Origin: Pseudomonadota bacterium
GTDB lineage: Bacteria > Desulfobacterota > Desulfovibrionia > Desulfovibrionales > Desulfovibrionaceae
Assembly (NCBI GenBank): GCA_018817515.1
Contig: JAHIUD010000067.1
Coordinates: 1-64,000, forward strand
DNA: 64,000 bases
Reading direction: 5' to 3'
Shown: positions 17,736 through 30,793 of the stretch, in pieces
Layout of the letters: each line of letters begins with the position of its first letter
How positions within the stretch are numbered: the first letter of the stretch is position 1
Notes under the pieces: model-generated
Database searches by the model: none
Seen by the model: the letters and a program-made list of their open reading frames with translations, nothing else
Told to the model about the DNA's origin: nothing
Translations under genes and position numbers: made by a program

Positions 17736-19886
17736 ATGCAGAACGCACGTGATCTCAAGGAATACAAGGGCGAGCTTAACGGCGCGCTGGGCAACGAGTT
17801 TCTGCGCACCGCCATGGACAACTTCGCCATGGCCTACCGCGTGAGCCGCGCCAAGGCCTTTGCGGGCATGGACGTGGAGGGGCTGGTGCAGGACATCGCC
17901 CGTGGCAAGGACCAGGCCATGGCCCGCATGGACGAGCTCTTCGAGGAATTCAAGAAGCAGGCCGAGCGCCAGGGCGTCACCGTGCATGTGGCCAAGACCG
18001 GCCAGGAAGCCAACGAGATCATCGGTCGCATCGCGGAGAAGGCGGGCGTCAAGCGCATCGTCAAGTCCAAGTCCATGACCGCCGAGGAGACGCTGCTGAA
18101 CCACTACCTTGAGGACATGGGCCTCAACGTGGTGGAGACCGACCTCGGCGAGTGGATCATCCAGCTGCGGCACGAGGGTCCGACGCACATGGTCATGCCC
18201 GCCATCCACCTCTCGCGCTATCAGGTGGCCGAGCTGTTCAGCGATGTCACCGGCACCAAGCAGGAGGGCGACATCCAGAAGCTGGTCAAGGTCGCCCGGC
18301 GCGAGCTGCGCGCCAAGTATGTGCAGGCCGAGATGGGCATCTCCGGCGGCAACTTCGCCATCGCCGAGACCGGCACCATCGCCCTGTGCACCAACGAGGG
18401 CAACGCCCGCCTGGTGACGACCCTGCCGCGCGTGCACGTGGCCCTCGTCGGCCTGGACAAGCTCACCCCGACCATCAACGACGCCCTGCGCGTCATCAAG
18501 GCCCTGCCGAGAAACGCCACGGGCCAGGCCATCACCTCCTACGTCACCTGGATCACCGGGCCTGGCGAGTGCGGGGCCTCCCCGGACGGAAAGAAGGAGA
18601 TGCACGTGGTCTTCCTGGACAACGGGCGGCGCGCCCTGGCCAAGGACCCGGTGTTCTCCCAGGTGCTCCGCTGCGTGCGTTGCGGCGCCTGCGCCAACGT
18701 CTGCCCGGTGTACCGCCTGGTGGGCGGGCACCAGTACGGCCACATCTACATCGGGGCCATCGGCCTCATCCTGACCTACTTCTACCATGGCCGCGAGAAG
18801 GCCAAGAACCTCGTGCAGAACTGCATCAACTGCGGGGCCTGCAAGGCCGTGTGCGTGGGCGGCATCGATCTGCTCAGGCTCATCAAGGAGGTCCACGCCC
18901 GCATCCAGGACGAGGAGGGCCACCCGCTCCAGAGCCAGCTCCTGGGCATGGTCTTGAAGAACCGCAAGATGTTCCACACGCTGCTGCGCTCGGCCCGGGC
19001 CGTGCAGAAGCCGGTCACCGGCGGCACCCCGTACCTGCGCCACCTGCCCATGATCTTCGCGCGCGGGCAGGAGTTCCGGGCCCTTCCGGCCATCGCCGAG
19101 AACGCCTTCCGCGACCAGTTCGAGGCCCTGAAGCCCCGTGTGGCCACCCCGAAGTACCGCGTGGCCCTGTTCTCCGGCTGCGTGCAGGACTTCGTGTACC
19201 CGGAGCAGGCCGTGGCCGCCGTGAAGATCCTGGCCAAGCACAACGTGGCCGTGGACTACCCCATGGGCCAGTCCTGCTGCGGCCTGCCGGTGCAGATGAT
19301 GGGCGAGCGCGAGGCCAGCCGTTCCGTGGCCGCGCAGAACGTTACGGCCTTTGATCCCGCCGGATACGACTACATCCTGACCCTGTGCGCCTCCTGCGCC
19401 TCGCACCTGAAGCATGGCTACCCGGATATCCTGGGCAAGGACCCCAAGCTGGCGGTGAAGGTGCAGCAGTTTGCCGACCGCGTCATCGACTTCAGCTCCT
19501 TCGTGCACGACGTGCTGAAGGTCGAGCCCGCGGAGTTCCGCGCGGACGGCAAGAAAGCCACCTACCACGCGCCTTGCCACCTCTGCCGTGGCCTGGGCGT
19601 CACCAAGGCCCCGCGTGAGCTCATCGTCACCGGCGGCCTGGAGTATCTGCCCGCCGACGAGGAGGACGTGTGCTGCGGCTTTGGCGGCACCTACTCCATG
19701 AAGTTCCCGGAACTTTCCGCGGAACTGCTGAAGAAAAAGCTTGCGAACGTGGAAAAAACCGGCGCAGAAGTGTTGCTTACGGACTGCCCCGGCTGCATCA
19801 TGCAGCTGCGCGGCGGGCTTGAGGCCAAGGGCAGCCGCCTTGAGGTCCGCCACGTGGCCGAGGCCCTGGCCGACCGGCTCAAGTAG
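17736..19886 (+). CDS. lutB: L-lactate dehydrogenase Fe-S subunit, LutB with fused LutA-like CCG domain
   Basis: A 716-residue protein. The N-terminal half (to about 300) is a LUD domain with the GISGGNFAIAETGTI block. Next come ferredoxin motifs (CVRCGACANVCP near 311 and CINCGACKAVC near 361; the latter lacks the usual Pro). The C-terminal part carries two CCG motifs (CCGLPVQM near 513, CCGFGGT near 645), which in Bacillus are on the separate LutA. It therefore combines LutB and LutA in one chain and should act with LutC as the L-lactate dehydrogenase, passing electrons to the membrane. The D. vulgaris counterpart is DVU3033. Confidence 0.92.
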   Translation: MQNARDLKEYKGELNGALGNEFLRTAMDNFAMAYRVSRAKAFAGMDVEGLVQDIARGKDQAMARMDELFEEFKKQAERQGVTVHVAKTGQEANEIIGRIAEKAGVKRIVKSKSMTAEETLLNHYLEDMGLNVVETDLGEWIIQLRHEGPTHMVMPAIHLSRYQVAELFSDVTGTKQEGDIQKLVKVARRELRAKYVQAEMGISGGNFAIAETGTIALCTNEGNARLVTTLPRVHVALVGLDKLTPTINDALRVIKALPRNATGQAITSYVTWITGPGECGASPDGKKEMHVVFLDNGRRALAKDPVFSQVLRCVRCGACANVCPVYRLVGGHQYGHIYIGAIGLILTYFYHGREKAKNLVQNCINCGACKAVCVGGIDLLRLIKEVHARIQDEEGHPLQSQLLGMVLKNRKMFHTLLRSARAVQKPVTGGTPYLRHLPMIFARGQEFRALPAIAENAFRDQFEALKPRVATPKYRVALFSGCVQDFVYPEQAVAAVKILAKHNVAVDYPMGQSCCGLPVQMMGEREASRSVAAQNVTAFDPAGYDYILTLCASCASHLKHGYPDILGKDPKLAVKVQQFADRVIDFSSFVHDVLKVEPAEFRADGKKATYHAPCHLCRGLGVTKAPRELIVTGGLEYLPADEEDVCCGFGGTYSMKFPELSAELLKKKLANVEKTGAEVLLTDCPGCIMQLRGGLEAKGSRLEVRHVAEALADRLK

Positions 19887-19914
19887 TCGAACCATCACAC
19901 CGGAGGTCAGCGAC

Positions 19915-20928
19915 ATGAAGGACGTGCGCAAGACGGCCCGCGAACTCATGAATGGGTATTGCAAGGTTTGCCCCATTTGCAACGGCAAGGCTTGCGCCGG
20001 GGAGGTCCCCGGCATGGGCGGCCTGGGCACTGGCTCCTCGTTCATGAACAACGTCGCGGCCCTGGCGCAGGTGCGCTTCAACATGCGGCTGATCCACGGG
20101 GCCGAGATTCCGGACACCTCGACCACGCTGCTCGGCCGCAAGCTGTCCATGCCCGTGCTGGCCGCGCCCATCGGCGGCGTGTCCTTCAACATGGGCGGCA
20201 AGATCACCGAGCAGGAATACTGCGATGCGGTGCTCGGCGGGTGTGTGGACAAGGGCGTTCTGGGCTGCGTGGGCGACGGCGTGCCGCCGTTCATCCACGA
20301 GTCCGGCTTCGCCACCATTCAGGCCCTGGGCGGTGCTGGCATCCCCTTCATCAAGCCCTGGGAAGACAAGGAACTCTACGAGAAGCTGGACCGGGCCGTA
20401 GCCACCGGCGCGGACATCGTGGGCATGGACATCGACGCCGCCGGGTTGGTGACCCTGCGCCTCATGGGGCGGCCCGTTGGTCCCAAGCCACTGGAAAAGC
20501 TCAAGGACATCATTGGCCATGTGCCCGCCAGATTCGTCCTCAAGGGTGTCATGACCCCGGACGACGCCAAACGGGCCGTGGACGCCGGGGCTGCGGGCCT
20601 CGTGGTCTCCAATCACGGCGGGCGGGTGCTGGACCATACGCCCGGAACCGCCGAGGCCCTGCCTGCCGTGGCCGCCGCGGTGAAGGGCCAGATCGCCATC
20701 CTGGTGGACGGCGGCGTGCGCACCGGCGGCGATGTGCTGAAGATGCTGGCCCTGGGAGCGGACGCCGTGATGATCGGCCGCCCCTTCTGTACTGCCGCCC
20801 TGGGCGGCCTGCGCGAGGGCGTGGGCAAGTACCTGGACCAGGTGCGCGGGGAGTTGGCCCAGGCCATGATCCTCACCGGGTGCGCCAGCGTTGCCGACGC
20901 TGACCGCAACATCCTGTTCGGGGCCTAG
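19915..20928 (+). CDS. FMN-dependent alpha-hydroxy-acid dehydrogenase-like protein
   Basis: A 337-residue FMN_dh (lactate oxidase/glycolate oxidase family) TIM barrel. Expected landmarks are visible: the Lys in [15 protein letters not shown], the active-site His region [10 protein letters not shown], and the phosphate-binding [20 protein letters not shown]. The N-terminus is unusual, with [22 protein letters not shown] supplying four cysteines within a short span, which might bind a metal or Fe-S cluster. A CGGAGGT site precedes the ATG at 19915. It follows lutB by 28 bases, so it is probably a further 2-hydroxyacid-oxidising enzyme in the lactate operon. Its true substrate and electron acceptor are unknown. 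Confidence 0.88.
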   Translation: MKDVRKTARELMNGYCKVCPICNGKACAGEVPGMGGLGTGSSFMNNVAALAQVRFNMRLIHGAEIPDTSTTLLGRKLSMPVLAAPIGGVSFNMGGKITEQEYCDAVLGGCVDKGVLGCVGDGVPPFIHESGFATIQALGGAGIPFIKPWEDKELYEKLDRAVATGADIVGMDIDAAGLVTLRLMGRPVGPKPLEKLKDIIGHVPARFVLKGVMTPDDAKRAVDAGAAGLVVSNHGGRVLDHTPGTAEALPAVAAAVKGQIAILVDGGVRTGGDVLKMLALGADAVMIGRPFCTAALGGLREGVGKYLDQVRGELAQAMILTGCASVADADRNILFGA

Positions 20929-20938
20929 GAGGCGTCAT

Positions 20939-22453
20939 ATGGGAGAGCGAGGAACCGACCCCCTGCGAGCCGGGGGCGTGGCCGCCGTGGCGGCAGTGAC
21001 TTTTCTGCTATTCCTTGGACTTGTCTCTGCTCTTGAAATGTCTCGTTCAGCCGATACCTTCCGGCTGGGGCTGCCGCACTTCGCGGCGGCCCTTCTTTTT
21101 TCCGGCCTGGCCGCGCTTGCGCTGGCCTTTCGCGAACGCGCCCTGGCCAGGCGCCTGGAGTCGGACGCTTTGCAGTCCGCCCAGACGGCTGCGGAGCTGA
21201 AGCACCAGACCGGCCTGGCCCAGGGCATCCTCGGCGGTCTGCCGGTGCCCTTCCTGCTGGTGGACGAGCAGGAGCGAGCCGTGTGCTCCAACATGGAATG
21301 CCTGCAGATGCTTGAGCTCGACGGCAAGCCCCAGGACTACTACGGCCAGACCCTGGCCCAGATCTTCTACAACGATCCCGGTCGCAAGACCGCTGTCGGC
21401 AGGAGCATCAAGGACGGCGAGGTGTTCCGCAATCTTGAGGTGGCCATCAAGGGCCACAAGGGCGGCACGCGCAACGTGCTGGCCAACGTCTTCGCCCTTC
21501 ACGACTCCGACCGCCGCTGCATTGGCGGGCTGTGCCTGTACCTGGACATGACCGCGCTCAAGCAGAAGGAGCAGTCCCTCATCTCCAAGGACGAGAGCAT
21601 CAGCCAGACCGCGCTGGACGCCAACGCCCTGTGCGCCCGCCTGCGCGACGCCTCGGCCCGGCTCTCGACGACCATCAGCCATACCACGCAGGGAAGCGAG
21701 GCCCAGAAGGTGCGCGTGGGCGAGATCGGCGTGTCCATGGATCAGATGGGCATCGCCGTGGTCGACGTGGCCAAGAACGCCTCCTCGGCCTCCCAGGGCG
21801 CGGACGCGGCCCGCCAGCAGGCGGAGCAGGGCCAGCGCGTCGTAGCCGAGGTCATCACGGCCATCCACGGCGTGTCTGAGCGCACCCAGGCCATGCAGGA
21901 GCGCCTCACGGAGCTCGGCGGCCAGGTGGCTGGCATTGCGCAGATCCTGAACGTCATCAACGACATCGCCGACCAGACCAATCTGCTTGCGCTCAACGCC
22001 GCCATCGAGGCCGCGAGAGCAGGCGACGCCGGGCGCGGGTTCGCCGTTGTGGCCGACGAGGTGCGCAAGCTGGCCGAGAAGACCATGACCGCCACCAAGG
22101 AGGTGGCCCAGGCCATCGGCTCGGTGCAGGATGGCGCGCGCCGCGCCTCCGAGGGCATGACTGGCGCTGTCGAGGCCGTCAACACCAGCACAACCCTGGC
22201 TGACAGCGCCGGACAGGCGCTGCATGAGATCCTGCGCATCTCGCAGGGCTCGGCGGACCAGGTGCGAAACATAGCCACGGCTTCGGAAGAGCAGTCCGCC
22301 TCGGCGGAGGAGATTTCCCGGGCCGTGGACCAGGTACGCACGGTTTCCGACCAGACGGCCCAGGACATGGTTCAGGCCACCCAGGCCGTGGAGGAGTTGG
22401 CGCGGCTGGCCGACGAGCTCACGGATATCATCACCAAGATGCAGACCTGCTGA
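20939..22453 (+). CDS. Methyl-accepting chemotaxis protein with cytoplasmic PAS domain
   Basis: A 504-residue chemoreceptor. Two hydrophobic segments (about residues 12-32 and 42-62) leave only a few periplasmic residues between them. A PAS-like domain (about 95-205) follows, then the signalling coiled coil with the highly conserved tip [20 protein letters not shown] and [16 protein letters not shown]. With so little outside the membrane, sensing is probably internal, for instance of redox state or a metabolite. The AGGAGG ribosome-binding site overlaps the stop of the preceding gene, so it is translated as part of the lactate operon. Confidence 0.93.
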   Translation: MGERGTDPLRAGGVAAVAAVTFLLFLGLVSALEMSRSADTFRLGLPHFAAALLFSGLAALALAFRERALARRLESDALQSAQTAAELKHQTGLAQGILGGLPVPFLLVDEQERAVCSNMECLQMLELDGKPQDYYGQTLAQIFYNDPGRKTAVGRSIKDGEVFRNLEVAIKGHKGGTRNVLANVFALHDSDRRCIGGLCLYLDMTALKQKEQSLISKDESISQTALDANALCARLRDASARLSTTISHTTQGSEAQKVRVGEIGVSMDQMGIAVVDVAKNASSASQGADAARQQAEQGQRVVAEVITAIHGVSERTQAMQERLTELGGQVAGIAQILNVINDIADQTNLLALNAAIEAARAGDAGRGFAVVADEVRKLAEKTMTATKEVAQAIGSVQDGARRASEGMTGAVEAVNTSTTLADSAGQALHEILRISQGSADQVRNIATASEEQSASAEEISRAVDQVRTVSDQTAQDMVQATQAVEELARLADELTDIITKMQTC

Positions 22454-22491
22454 CCGCAGGGCTGACATAACCAGGCAAGGAGCAAACCCGA

Positions 22492-22794
22492 ATGATCAAG
22501 CATATCGTGATGTGGACGCTGAAGGACGAGGCCGAGGGCGCGGGCAAGGCCGCCAACGCGCAGAAGATGAAGGAGCTGCTCTCGGCCCTGCCGCCGCTCA
22601 TCCCCGTCCTGCGCGAGCTGGAGGTGGGCGTGGACGTGTTCGCCGCCAGCCCGGCCTGCGACGTGATCCTTTACACCGCCTTTGATACCCGCGCCGACCT
22701 TGACGCCTACCAGGTCCACCCGGAGCACCAGAAGGTCGTGGCTTTTGTAAAGCAGGTCGTGGCCTCGCGCAGCGTGGTTGATTACGAGATATAG
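22492..22794 (+). CDS. Dabb-family stress-responsive alpha/beta-barrel protein
   Basis: A 100-residue ferredoxin-like-fold protein of the Dabb (stress responsive A/B barrel) family. It starts with the typical MIKHIVMWTLKDEA and has the family ending with HPEHQKVVAFVKQVVASRSVVDYEI-type residues, including the conserved Tyr and His in AYQVHPEHQ. Members are dimeric and mostly of unknown function. It has AAGGAG before its ATG and is the last gene before the terminator at 22821, so it appears to close the lactate operon. Confidence 0.85.
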   Translation: MIKHIVMWTLKDEAEGAGKAANAQKMKELLSALPPLIPVLRELEVGVDVFAASPACDVILYTAFDTRADLDAYQVHPEHQKVVAFVKQVVASRSVVDYEI

Positions 22795-22820
22795 TGATCG
22801 CCCTGTCTCTCTTTCCTTAG

Positions 22821-22850
22821 AGCGGCCCGGTTTTCGGGCCGCTTGCTTTT
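22821..22850 (+). terminator. Intrinsic terminator of the lactate operon
   Basis: AGCGGCCCG (22821-22829) and CGGGCCGCT (22835-22843) form a perfect 9-bp stem with a GTTTT loop, followed by TGCTTTTGCTT. It lies 27 bases after the Dabb gene stop. Confidence 0.85.
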
Positions 22851-22922
22851 GCTTGCCTTCGCAGTGAATAATTGTAATACTTACTAGATGTAATGAGTAA
22901 TACGGAATGGGCGGAGGATCAC

Positions 22923-24086
22923 ATGGGTCAAGAGGAGAAGGTTTGCAAGGTGCCGGAGTTGCCCGAGATCTGGGAGCTGCTGCAGCGCGCCGGCCTGAGC
23001 GAGGATGCGCTGAAAAACGAGCTGGGCGAGGGCGATCAGGCTTATGCAGACGCCTTGTACCTGCTGACGCGAATGCGCTTTGCGGTGGAGGACTCGCGCT
23101 GCTACTGGAGCGAGGTCCTTCTCCATATGGAGGGCCTGAACCTGGCCCTGGGGCGCGATGTGGGGCTGCGGGTGGCCATGTGCGACTATTTCATGAACCT
23201 GCACCCGCTGATGCGCGATCCGGTCATCGTGGAGGTGCAGGTGCTTCTGCAAAAGGAGCGCGGCGCCCTAGTGGACGAGCTCACCGAGCTCTACAACCGC
23301 CGCTACTTCAATGACGCCATCCAGCGCGAGGTGGAGCGCTTCAAGCGTTTTGCCCAGCGCTTCTCGCTGGTCATGCTTGATGTGGACCACTTCAAGCGCT
23401 TCAACGACACCTACGGCCATCTGGTTGGTGATGATGCCTTGAAGAACGTGGCCAACGCCTTGCGCGAGACGGCCCGCACCTTCGACCATGTGGTGCGCTA
23501 CGGCGGCGAGGAGTTTGCGCTCATCCTGCCGCACACCGACGCCGACCAGGCCACGGCTGCGGCCGAGCGCTTGCGTCAGGCCGTGGAAAACCATCCTGTG
23601 ATGGTCGAGGGCAAGCCCGTGCGGCTGACCGTGAGCCTGGGCGTGGCCACCTTCCCCGAGGACGCCATCAACGCCCGCGACCTGATCGCCCGGGCCGACG
23701 AGGCGCTCTATGAGGCCAAGCTCAACCGCAACCGCGTCTGCTCCTACACCGAGAAGAACCGCCAGTACCCGCGCGCGCCCCTCGGCCTGACCATGCTTTT
23801 CGACAGTCCGGGAAACGAGAGGGTGACGGTCCGTGTGCTGAACATCAGCTTCGGCGGCATGCTCTGCCAGTCGCCAGCGGCCATCCTCCCCGGCACACTG
23901 GTCGAAGCCGTGCTGGGCGACCATCCCGGAGCCCCAGAGCGGAGGCTGCGCTGCCGCGTGGTGCGCCTGGAGCGTGAAGACGAAGGCGGACCATACGAGA
24001 TCGCGCTGATCTTCGACGGCATTGACGACGAAGTCCGGCGCGCCCTGGTGCGACTGGTCGAACTGGATCAGGGGATGGGCAGCTAA
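22923..24086 (+). CDS. Diguanylate cyclase with C-terminal PilZ domain
   Basis: A 387-residue soluble protein. After about 120 residues without a recognised domain comes a GGDEF domain (about 120-285) with an intact GGEEF signature (YGGEEFALILP), so it should make cyclic di-GMP. The C-terminal 100 residues look like a PilZ domain, with Arg residues in NRQYPRAPLGL and the NISFGG motif that bind cyclic di-GMP. Product synthesis and sensing are thus joined in one chain. I chose the ATG at 22923 because of the strong GGAGGA in front of it; an earlier in-frame ATG at 22893 lacks one. Confidence 0.92.
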   Translation: MGQEEKVCKVPELPEIWELLQRAGLSEDALKNELGEGDQAYADALYLLTRMRFAVEDSRCYWSEVLLHMEGLNLALGRDVGLRVAMCDYFMNLHPLMRDPVIVEVQVLLQKERGALVDELTELYNRRYFNDAIQREVERFKRFAQRFSLVMLDVDHFKRFNDTYGHLVGDDALKNVANALRETARTFDHVVRYGGEEFALILPHTDADQATAAAERLRQAVENHPVMVEGKPVRLTVSLGVATFPEDAINARDLIARADEALYEAKLNRNRVCSYTEKNRQYPRAPLGLTMLFDSPGNERVTVRVLNISFGGMLCQSPAAILPGTLVEAVLGDHPGAPERRLRCRVVRLEREDEGGPYEIALIFDGIDDEVRRALVRLVELDQGMGS

Positions 24087-24150
24087 GCCTTCCTGGCCCC
24101 CCTTGGCCTTCGGCGCAGTCTTCATTTACCGCGTCTCCCTCCTGTAATTG

Positions 24151-24179
24151 TTGCCAGTACGACTCCCAGGTGCTACAGT
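24151..24179 (+). promoter_or_regulatory. Likely sigma-70 promoter of the NMT1/PAS kinase
   Basis: TTGCCA (24151-24156) and TACAGT (24174-24179) are separated by 17 bases. Just downstream, GGCAGGC (24192-24198) and GCCTGCC (24205-24211) form a perfect 7-bp hairpin in the presumed leader, which could be an operator or an RNA structure. Confidence 0.5.
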
Positions 24180-24281
24180 TCGTACCAGTATGGCAGGCCT
24201 GTTTGCCTGCCGTGAGTGGGGGAATTGATGTCCTGTCCTGGTCAGGCTGGAGTGAGGCGAGAGAAATTGAGGGTGAGGCCC

Positions 24282-28514
<4,233 letters not shown>

Positions 28515-28643
28515 CCCGTGAGCAGAAATCACTTGGCCTGATGCGGCGATTGCGCTAAGCGGCTTCTCGTCGCGCCCTGCAACGCGCCCCATTACTGCGC
28601 CCTATTACCGGGCCATTGAGAGCAAACTTCCAAGGAGCACGCC

Positions 28644-29087
28644 ATGACCACAGACGATACCACCGGACTCAAGCACCTGGGCTCCGGCAAAACCAGCTAC
28701 GCCTTCGAGGAACCCACCGCCGCCATCCTCGAAGCCTTCCCCAACAAATATCCGGACCGCGACTACCAGATATGCTTCGAACACCCGGAGTTCACCAGCC
28801 TGTGCCCCAAGACCGGCCAGCCGGACTTCGCCACCATCGAGATCACCTACGTCCCGGACCTGCTGTGCATCGAAACCAAGTCCCTCAAACTCTACTTCAC
28901 CGCCTATCGCAACCATGGCTCGTTCATGGAAACCATCACCAACAAGATCCTGGATGACCTCGTCAGCGTGTGCCAGCCCAGGCAAATGCAGGTCGTGGCC
29001 ATGTTCAACCCGCGCGGCGGCACCAGCCTCACCGTCACCGCCGAGTACACCAAGGACGACGCCGCTCCCATGGGCACCCGGTTTTAA
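28644..29087 (+). CDS. queF: NADPH-dependent 7-cyano-7-deazaguanine reductase
   Basis: A 147-residue short-type QueF that reduces preQ0 to preQ1 in queuosine synthesis. It has the nucleophilic Cys in TSLCPKTGQPDF and the family signature IETKSLKLYFTAYRNHG. AAGGAG lies before the ATG. The gene converges on queD-queE-queC, which supply its substrate; the two transcription units meet at the inverted-repeat cluster 29098-29419. I saw no preQ1 riboswitch in its leader. Confidence 0.95.
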   Translation: MTTDDTTGLKHLGSGKTSYAFEEPTAAILEAFPNKYPDRDYQICFEHPEFTSLCPKTGQPDFATIEITYVPDLLCIETKSLKLYFTAYRNHGSFMETITNKILDDLVSVCQPRQMQVVAMFNPRGGTSLTVTAEYTKDDAAPMGTRF

Positions 29088-29207
29088 GCCGGGAGCTGCC
29101 TCCGGCGGCCTGGGGCCCCTTCGGGGTTCACAACGGCCCCCGGACCCCCCATTGGCCTGGGCCGCGGTGGCGCGGGCAGAGGGCAAGGCTGGGCTGACCC
29201 TGGCAAT

Positions 29208-29249
29208 GCGTTCGGAGTTTCGAGGGGAGACCCTCGAAACTCCGAACGC
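29208..29249. repeat. Perfect 19-bp inverted repeat with GAGA loop
   Basis: The left arm is 29208-29226 (starting GCGTTCGGAG), the loop is GAGA at 29227-29230, and the right arm is 29231-29249 (ending CTCCGAACGC). All 19 positions pair. There is no U-tract. Confidence 0.95.
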
Positions 29250-29328
29250 GGTTGGCCCCCCTTCCGGGGGAGGAGCGTTGGGGGTTGGGCCCTGGGGAAA
29301 GACACTCTCCCGTGACTTCCCCAAACAA

Positions 29329-29373
29329 GCCGAAAGGGCTGTTTCAGGTTCCTCCTGAAACAGCCCTTTCGGC
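29329..29373. repeat. Perfect 20-bp inverted repeat
   Basis: The left arm 29329-29348 (starting GCCGAAAGGG) pairs base for base with 29354-29373 (ending CCCTTTCGGC). The five-base loop is TTCCT. It may serve as a terminator for either queF or queC. Confidence 0.95.
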
Positions 29374-29385
29374 GCTCTGGGGATT

Positions 29386-29408
29386 CCAAAGGGCCTCAGG
29401 CCCTTTGG
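29386..29408. repeat. 11-bp inverted repeat overlapping the queC stop codon
   Basis: CCAAAGGGCCT (29386-29396) and AGGCCCTTTGG (29398-29408) pair perfectly around a single C. The queC stop codon (29396-29398, minus strand) lies at its centre. Confidence 0.9.
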
Positions 29409-30124
29409 CCGCCGGAGGCATTCTTCTCCCTGTACTGCTCCCAGCCTGCCGCCCGCAATTCGCAGGCCGGGCAGGTGCCGCAGCCATGTCCCCAGGCGTG
29501 GCGTTCGCCGCGTTGGCCTTGGTAGCAGGTGTGGGTGTGTTCCAGGATGAGTTCCACCAGGGCTGTGCCGCCGAGGGAGTGGGCCAGCACCCAGGTTTCG
29601 GCCTTGGTGAGCCACATGAGTGGGGTGTCGATGACCAGGCGCGCCTGCATGCCCAGGTTGATGGCCACTTGCAGGGCCTTCATGGTGTCGTCGCGGCAGT
29701 CCGGGTAGCCGGAGAAGTCCGTCTCGCACACGCCGGTGACGAGGTGCTTCAGGCCACGCCGGTAGGCCTGGGCTGCGGCCAGGGTCATGAAGATGAGGTT
29801 GCGGCCCGGCACGAAGGTGCTCGGCAGGCCAGAGGCGGTCATGGAGATCTGCACGTCGTGGGTCAGCGCGGTCTCGCCCAGTTGTTGGAACACATTCAGC
29901 GTCAGCAGCGAGTCCGGTCCGAGGCGCTTGTCCCATTCGGGCGAGAGGGCGCGCAGGCGGGCGAGGACTTCGCTGCGGCAGGCGAGCTCAACGGCGTGGC
30001 GCTGGCCGTAGTCGAAGCCGATGGTCTCCACTCGCTGGAAGCGGGAAAGGGCCCAGGCCAGGCAGGTGGTGGAGTCCTGCCCGCCGGAAAAGACGATAAG
30101 CGCGCTGTCGGCGTTGTGTTCCAT
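29396..30124 (-). CDS. queC: 7-cyano-7-deazaguanine synthase
   Basis: A 242-residue QueC that makes preQ0 from 7-carboxy-7-deazaguanine with ATP and ammonia. The PP-loop motif [11 protein letters not shown] is at the N-terminus, and the zinc-binding cysteines are in the C-terminal [11 protein letters not shown] with an upstream Cys in CYQG. The ATG at 30124 has GGAG eight bases upstream; an in-frame GTG nine bases earlier does not. The last residues (ASGGQRA) are encoded by the inverted GCCTCCGGCGGCC repeat, so the repeat seems to have replaced the original 3' end. It is the last gene of queD-queE-queC. Confidence 0.95.
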   Translation of the reverse strand: MEHNADSALIVFSGGQDSTTCLAWALSRFQRVETIGFDYGQRHAVELACRSEVLARLRALSPEWDKRLGPDSLLTLNVFQQLGETALTHDVQISMTASGLPSTFVPGRNLIFMTLAAAQAYRRGLKHLVTGVCETDFSGYPDCRDDTMKALQVAINLGMQARLVIDTPLMWLTKAETWVLAHSLGGTALVELILEHTHTCYQGQRGERHAWGHGCGTCPACELRAAGWEQYREKNASGGQRA

Positions 30125-30142
30125 GTTTCCCACTCCGAAAAA

Positions 30143-30793
30143 TCAGACGCCGCGCGCGTCGGGCGGCCAGATGTGTTTGTGCTGTTGCAGGTTCAGGCGC
30201 ACGTGGAGGCGGTCTTGCAGCAGCCAGCGGGCCAGTTCCGCCGGGGCCAGGGCGCCATGCAGGGGCGAGGCGTTGACCGTGTTGCGCGCGGTGTCGAGGC
30301 GCGGCAGGAGCGAGAGCATGTGGGCGTAGTCGTCCCTGTTCCCGATGACGAACTTGACTTCGTCGCGCGCGCGCAGGCGGGAGAGGTTGCCCAGATCCAT
30401 ACGCTGCGCCTCGCCGCTTGTGGGCCCCTTCATGTCCACGATGGCGATGGCCTCCGGCGGCAGTACGCTGATGTCCTGGCTGCCGTTGGTCTCCACCAGC
30501 ACGGTGAGGCCCAGGGCCGCCAGCCGGGCGGCCAGCTCGGGTGTTTCGGCCTGGAGCAGCGGCTCGCCCCCGGTGATTTCCGCCAGGCGGCAGCCGGTGG
30601 CGCGTACTTCCTCCACGAGGTCGTCCACGCTGCGGTCCACGCTACGGGTCGAGCCCCCCTCATAGGCATAGGCCGTGTCGCACCAGCGGCAGCGCAGGTT
30701 GCAGCCCGTCAGGCGCACAAAGGCGCAGGGCCAGCCCGCAAAGCTCGACTCGCCCTGGATGCTCGTGAAGGTTTCGCAGACCTGCAGACTCAA
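30143..30793 (-). CDS. queE: 7-carboxy-7-deazaguanine synthase
   Basis: A 216-residue radical SAM enzyme that converts 6-carboxytetrahydropterin to 7-carboxy-7-deazaguanine. The CX3CX2C cluster motif is CNLRCRWC, preceded by the family signature ETFTSIQGESSFAG; ITGGEPLLQ is also present. The start is inferred to be a TTG (30793-30791) that overlaps the queD stop as TTGA. The conserved region begins only a few residues later, and no ATG or GTG is available at a suitable place. That overlap indicates translational coupling to queD. Confidence 0.93.
   Translation of the reverse strand: MSLQVCETFTSIQGESSFAGWPCAFVRLTGCNLRCRWCDTAYAYEGGSTRSVDRSVDDLVEEVRATGCRLAEITGGEPLLQAETPELAARLAALGLTVLVETNGSQDISVLPPEAIAIVDMKGPTSGEAQRMDLGNLSRLRARDEVKFVIGNRDDYAHMLSLLPRLDTARNTVNASPLHGALAPAELARWLLQDRLHVRLNLQQHKHIWPPDARGV

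Larger units (their letters stand above)
29098..29419. repeat. Inverted-repeat cluster between queF and queC
   Basis: The exact 13-mer GCCTCCGGCGGCC occurs at 29098-29110 and again inverted at 29407-29419, framing about 320 bases. Inside are several perfect or near-perfect hairpins: 29208-29249, 29329-29373 and 29386-29408, plus a small CCCCC/GGGGG stem near 29256-29270. The GCCTCCGGCGGCC...TTTGG-type sequence resembles short repeats that I recall from Desulfovibrio intergenic regions; this is recollection and not a search result. The right-hand copy extends into the 3' end of queC. The stems also suit a bidirectional terminator. Confidence 0.75.

Noticed and set aside
24191-24206. TGGCAGGCCTGTTTGC, resembling a sigma-54 promoter before the NMT1 kinase
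   Set aside because: The spacing is one base too long. The sequence is better explained as the 7-bp hairpin GGCAGGC/GCCTGCC.
28515-28643. preQ1 riboswitch before queF
   Set aside because: I looked for a compact A-rich pseudoknot of the preQ1-I type and saw none. There is only a short direct repeat (GCGCCC-ATTAC twice).
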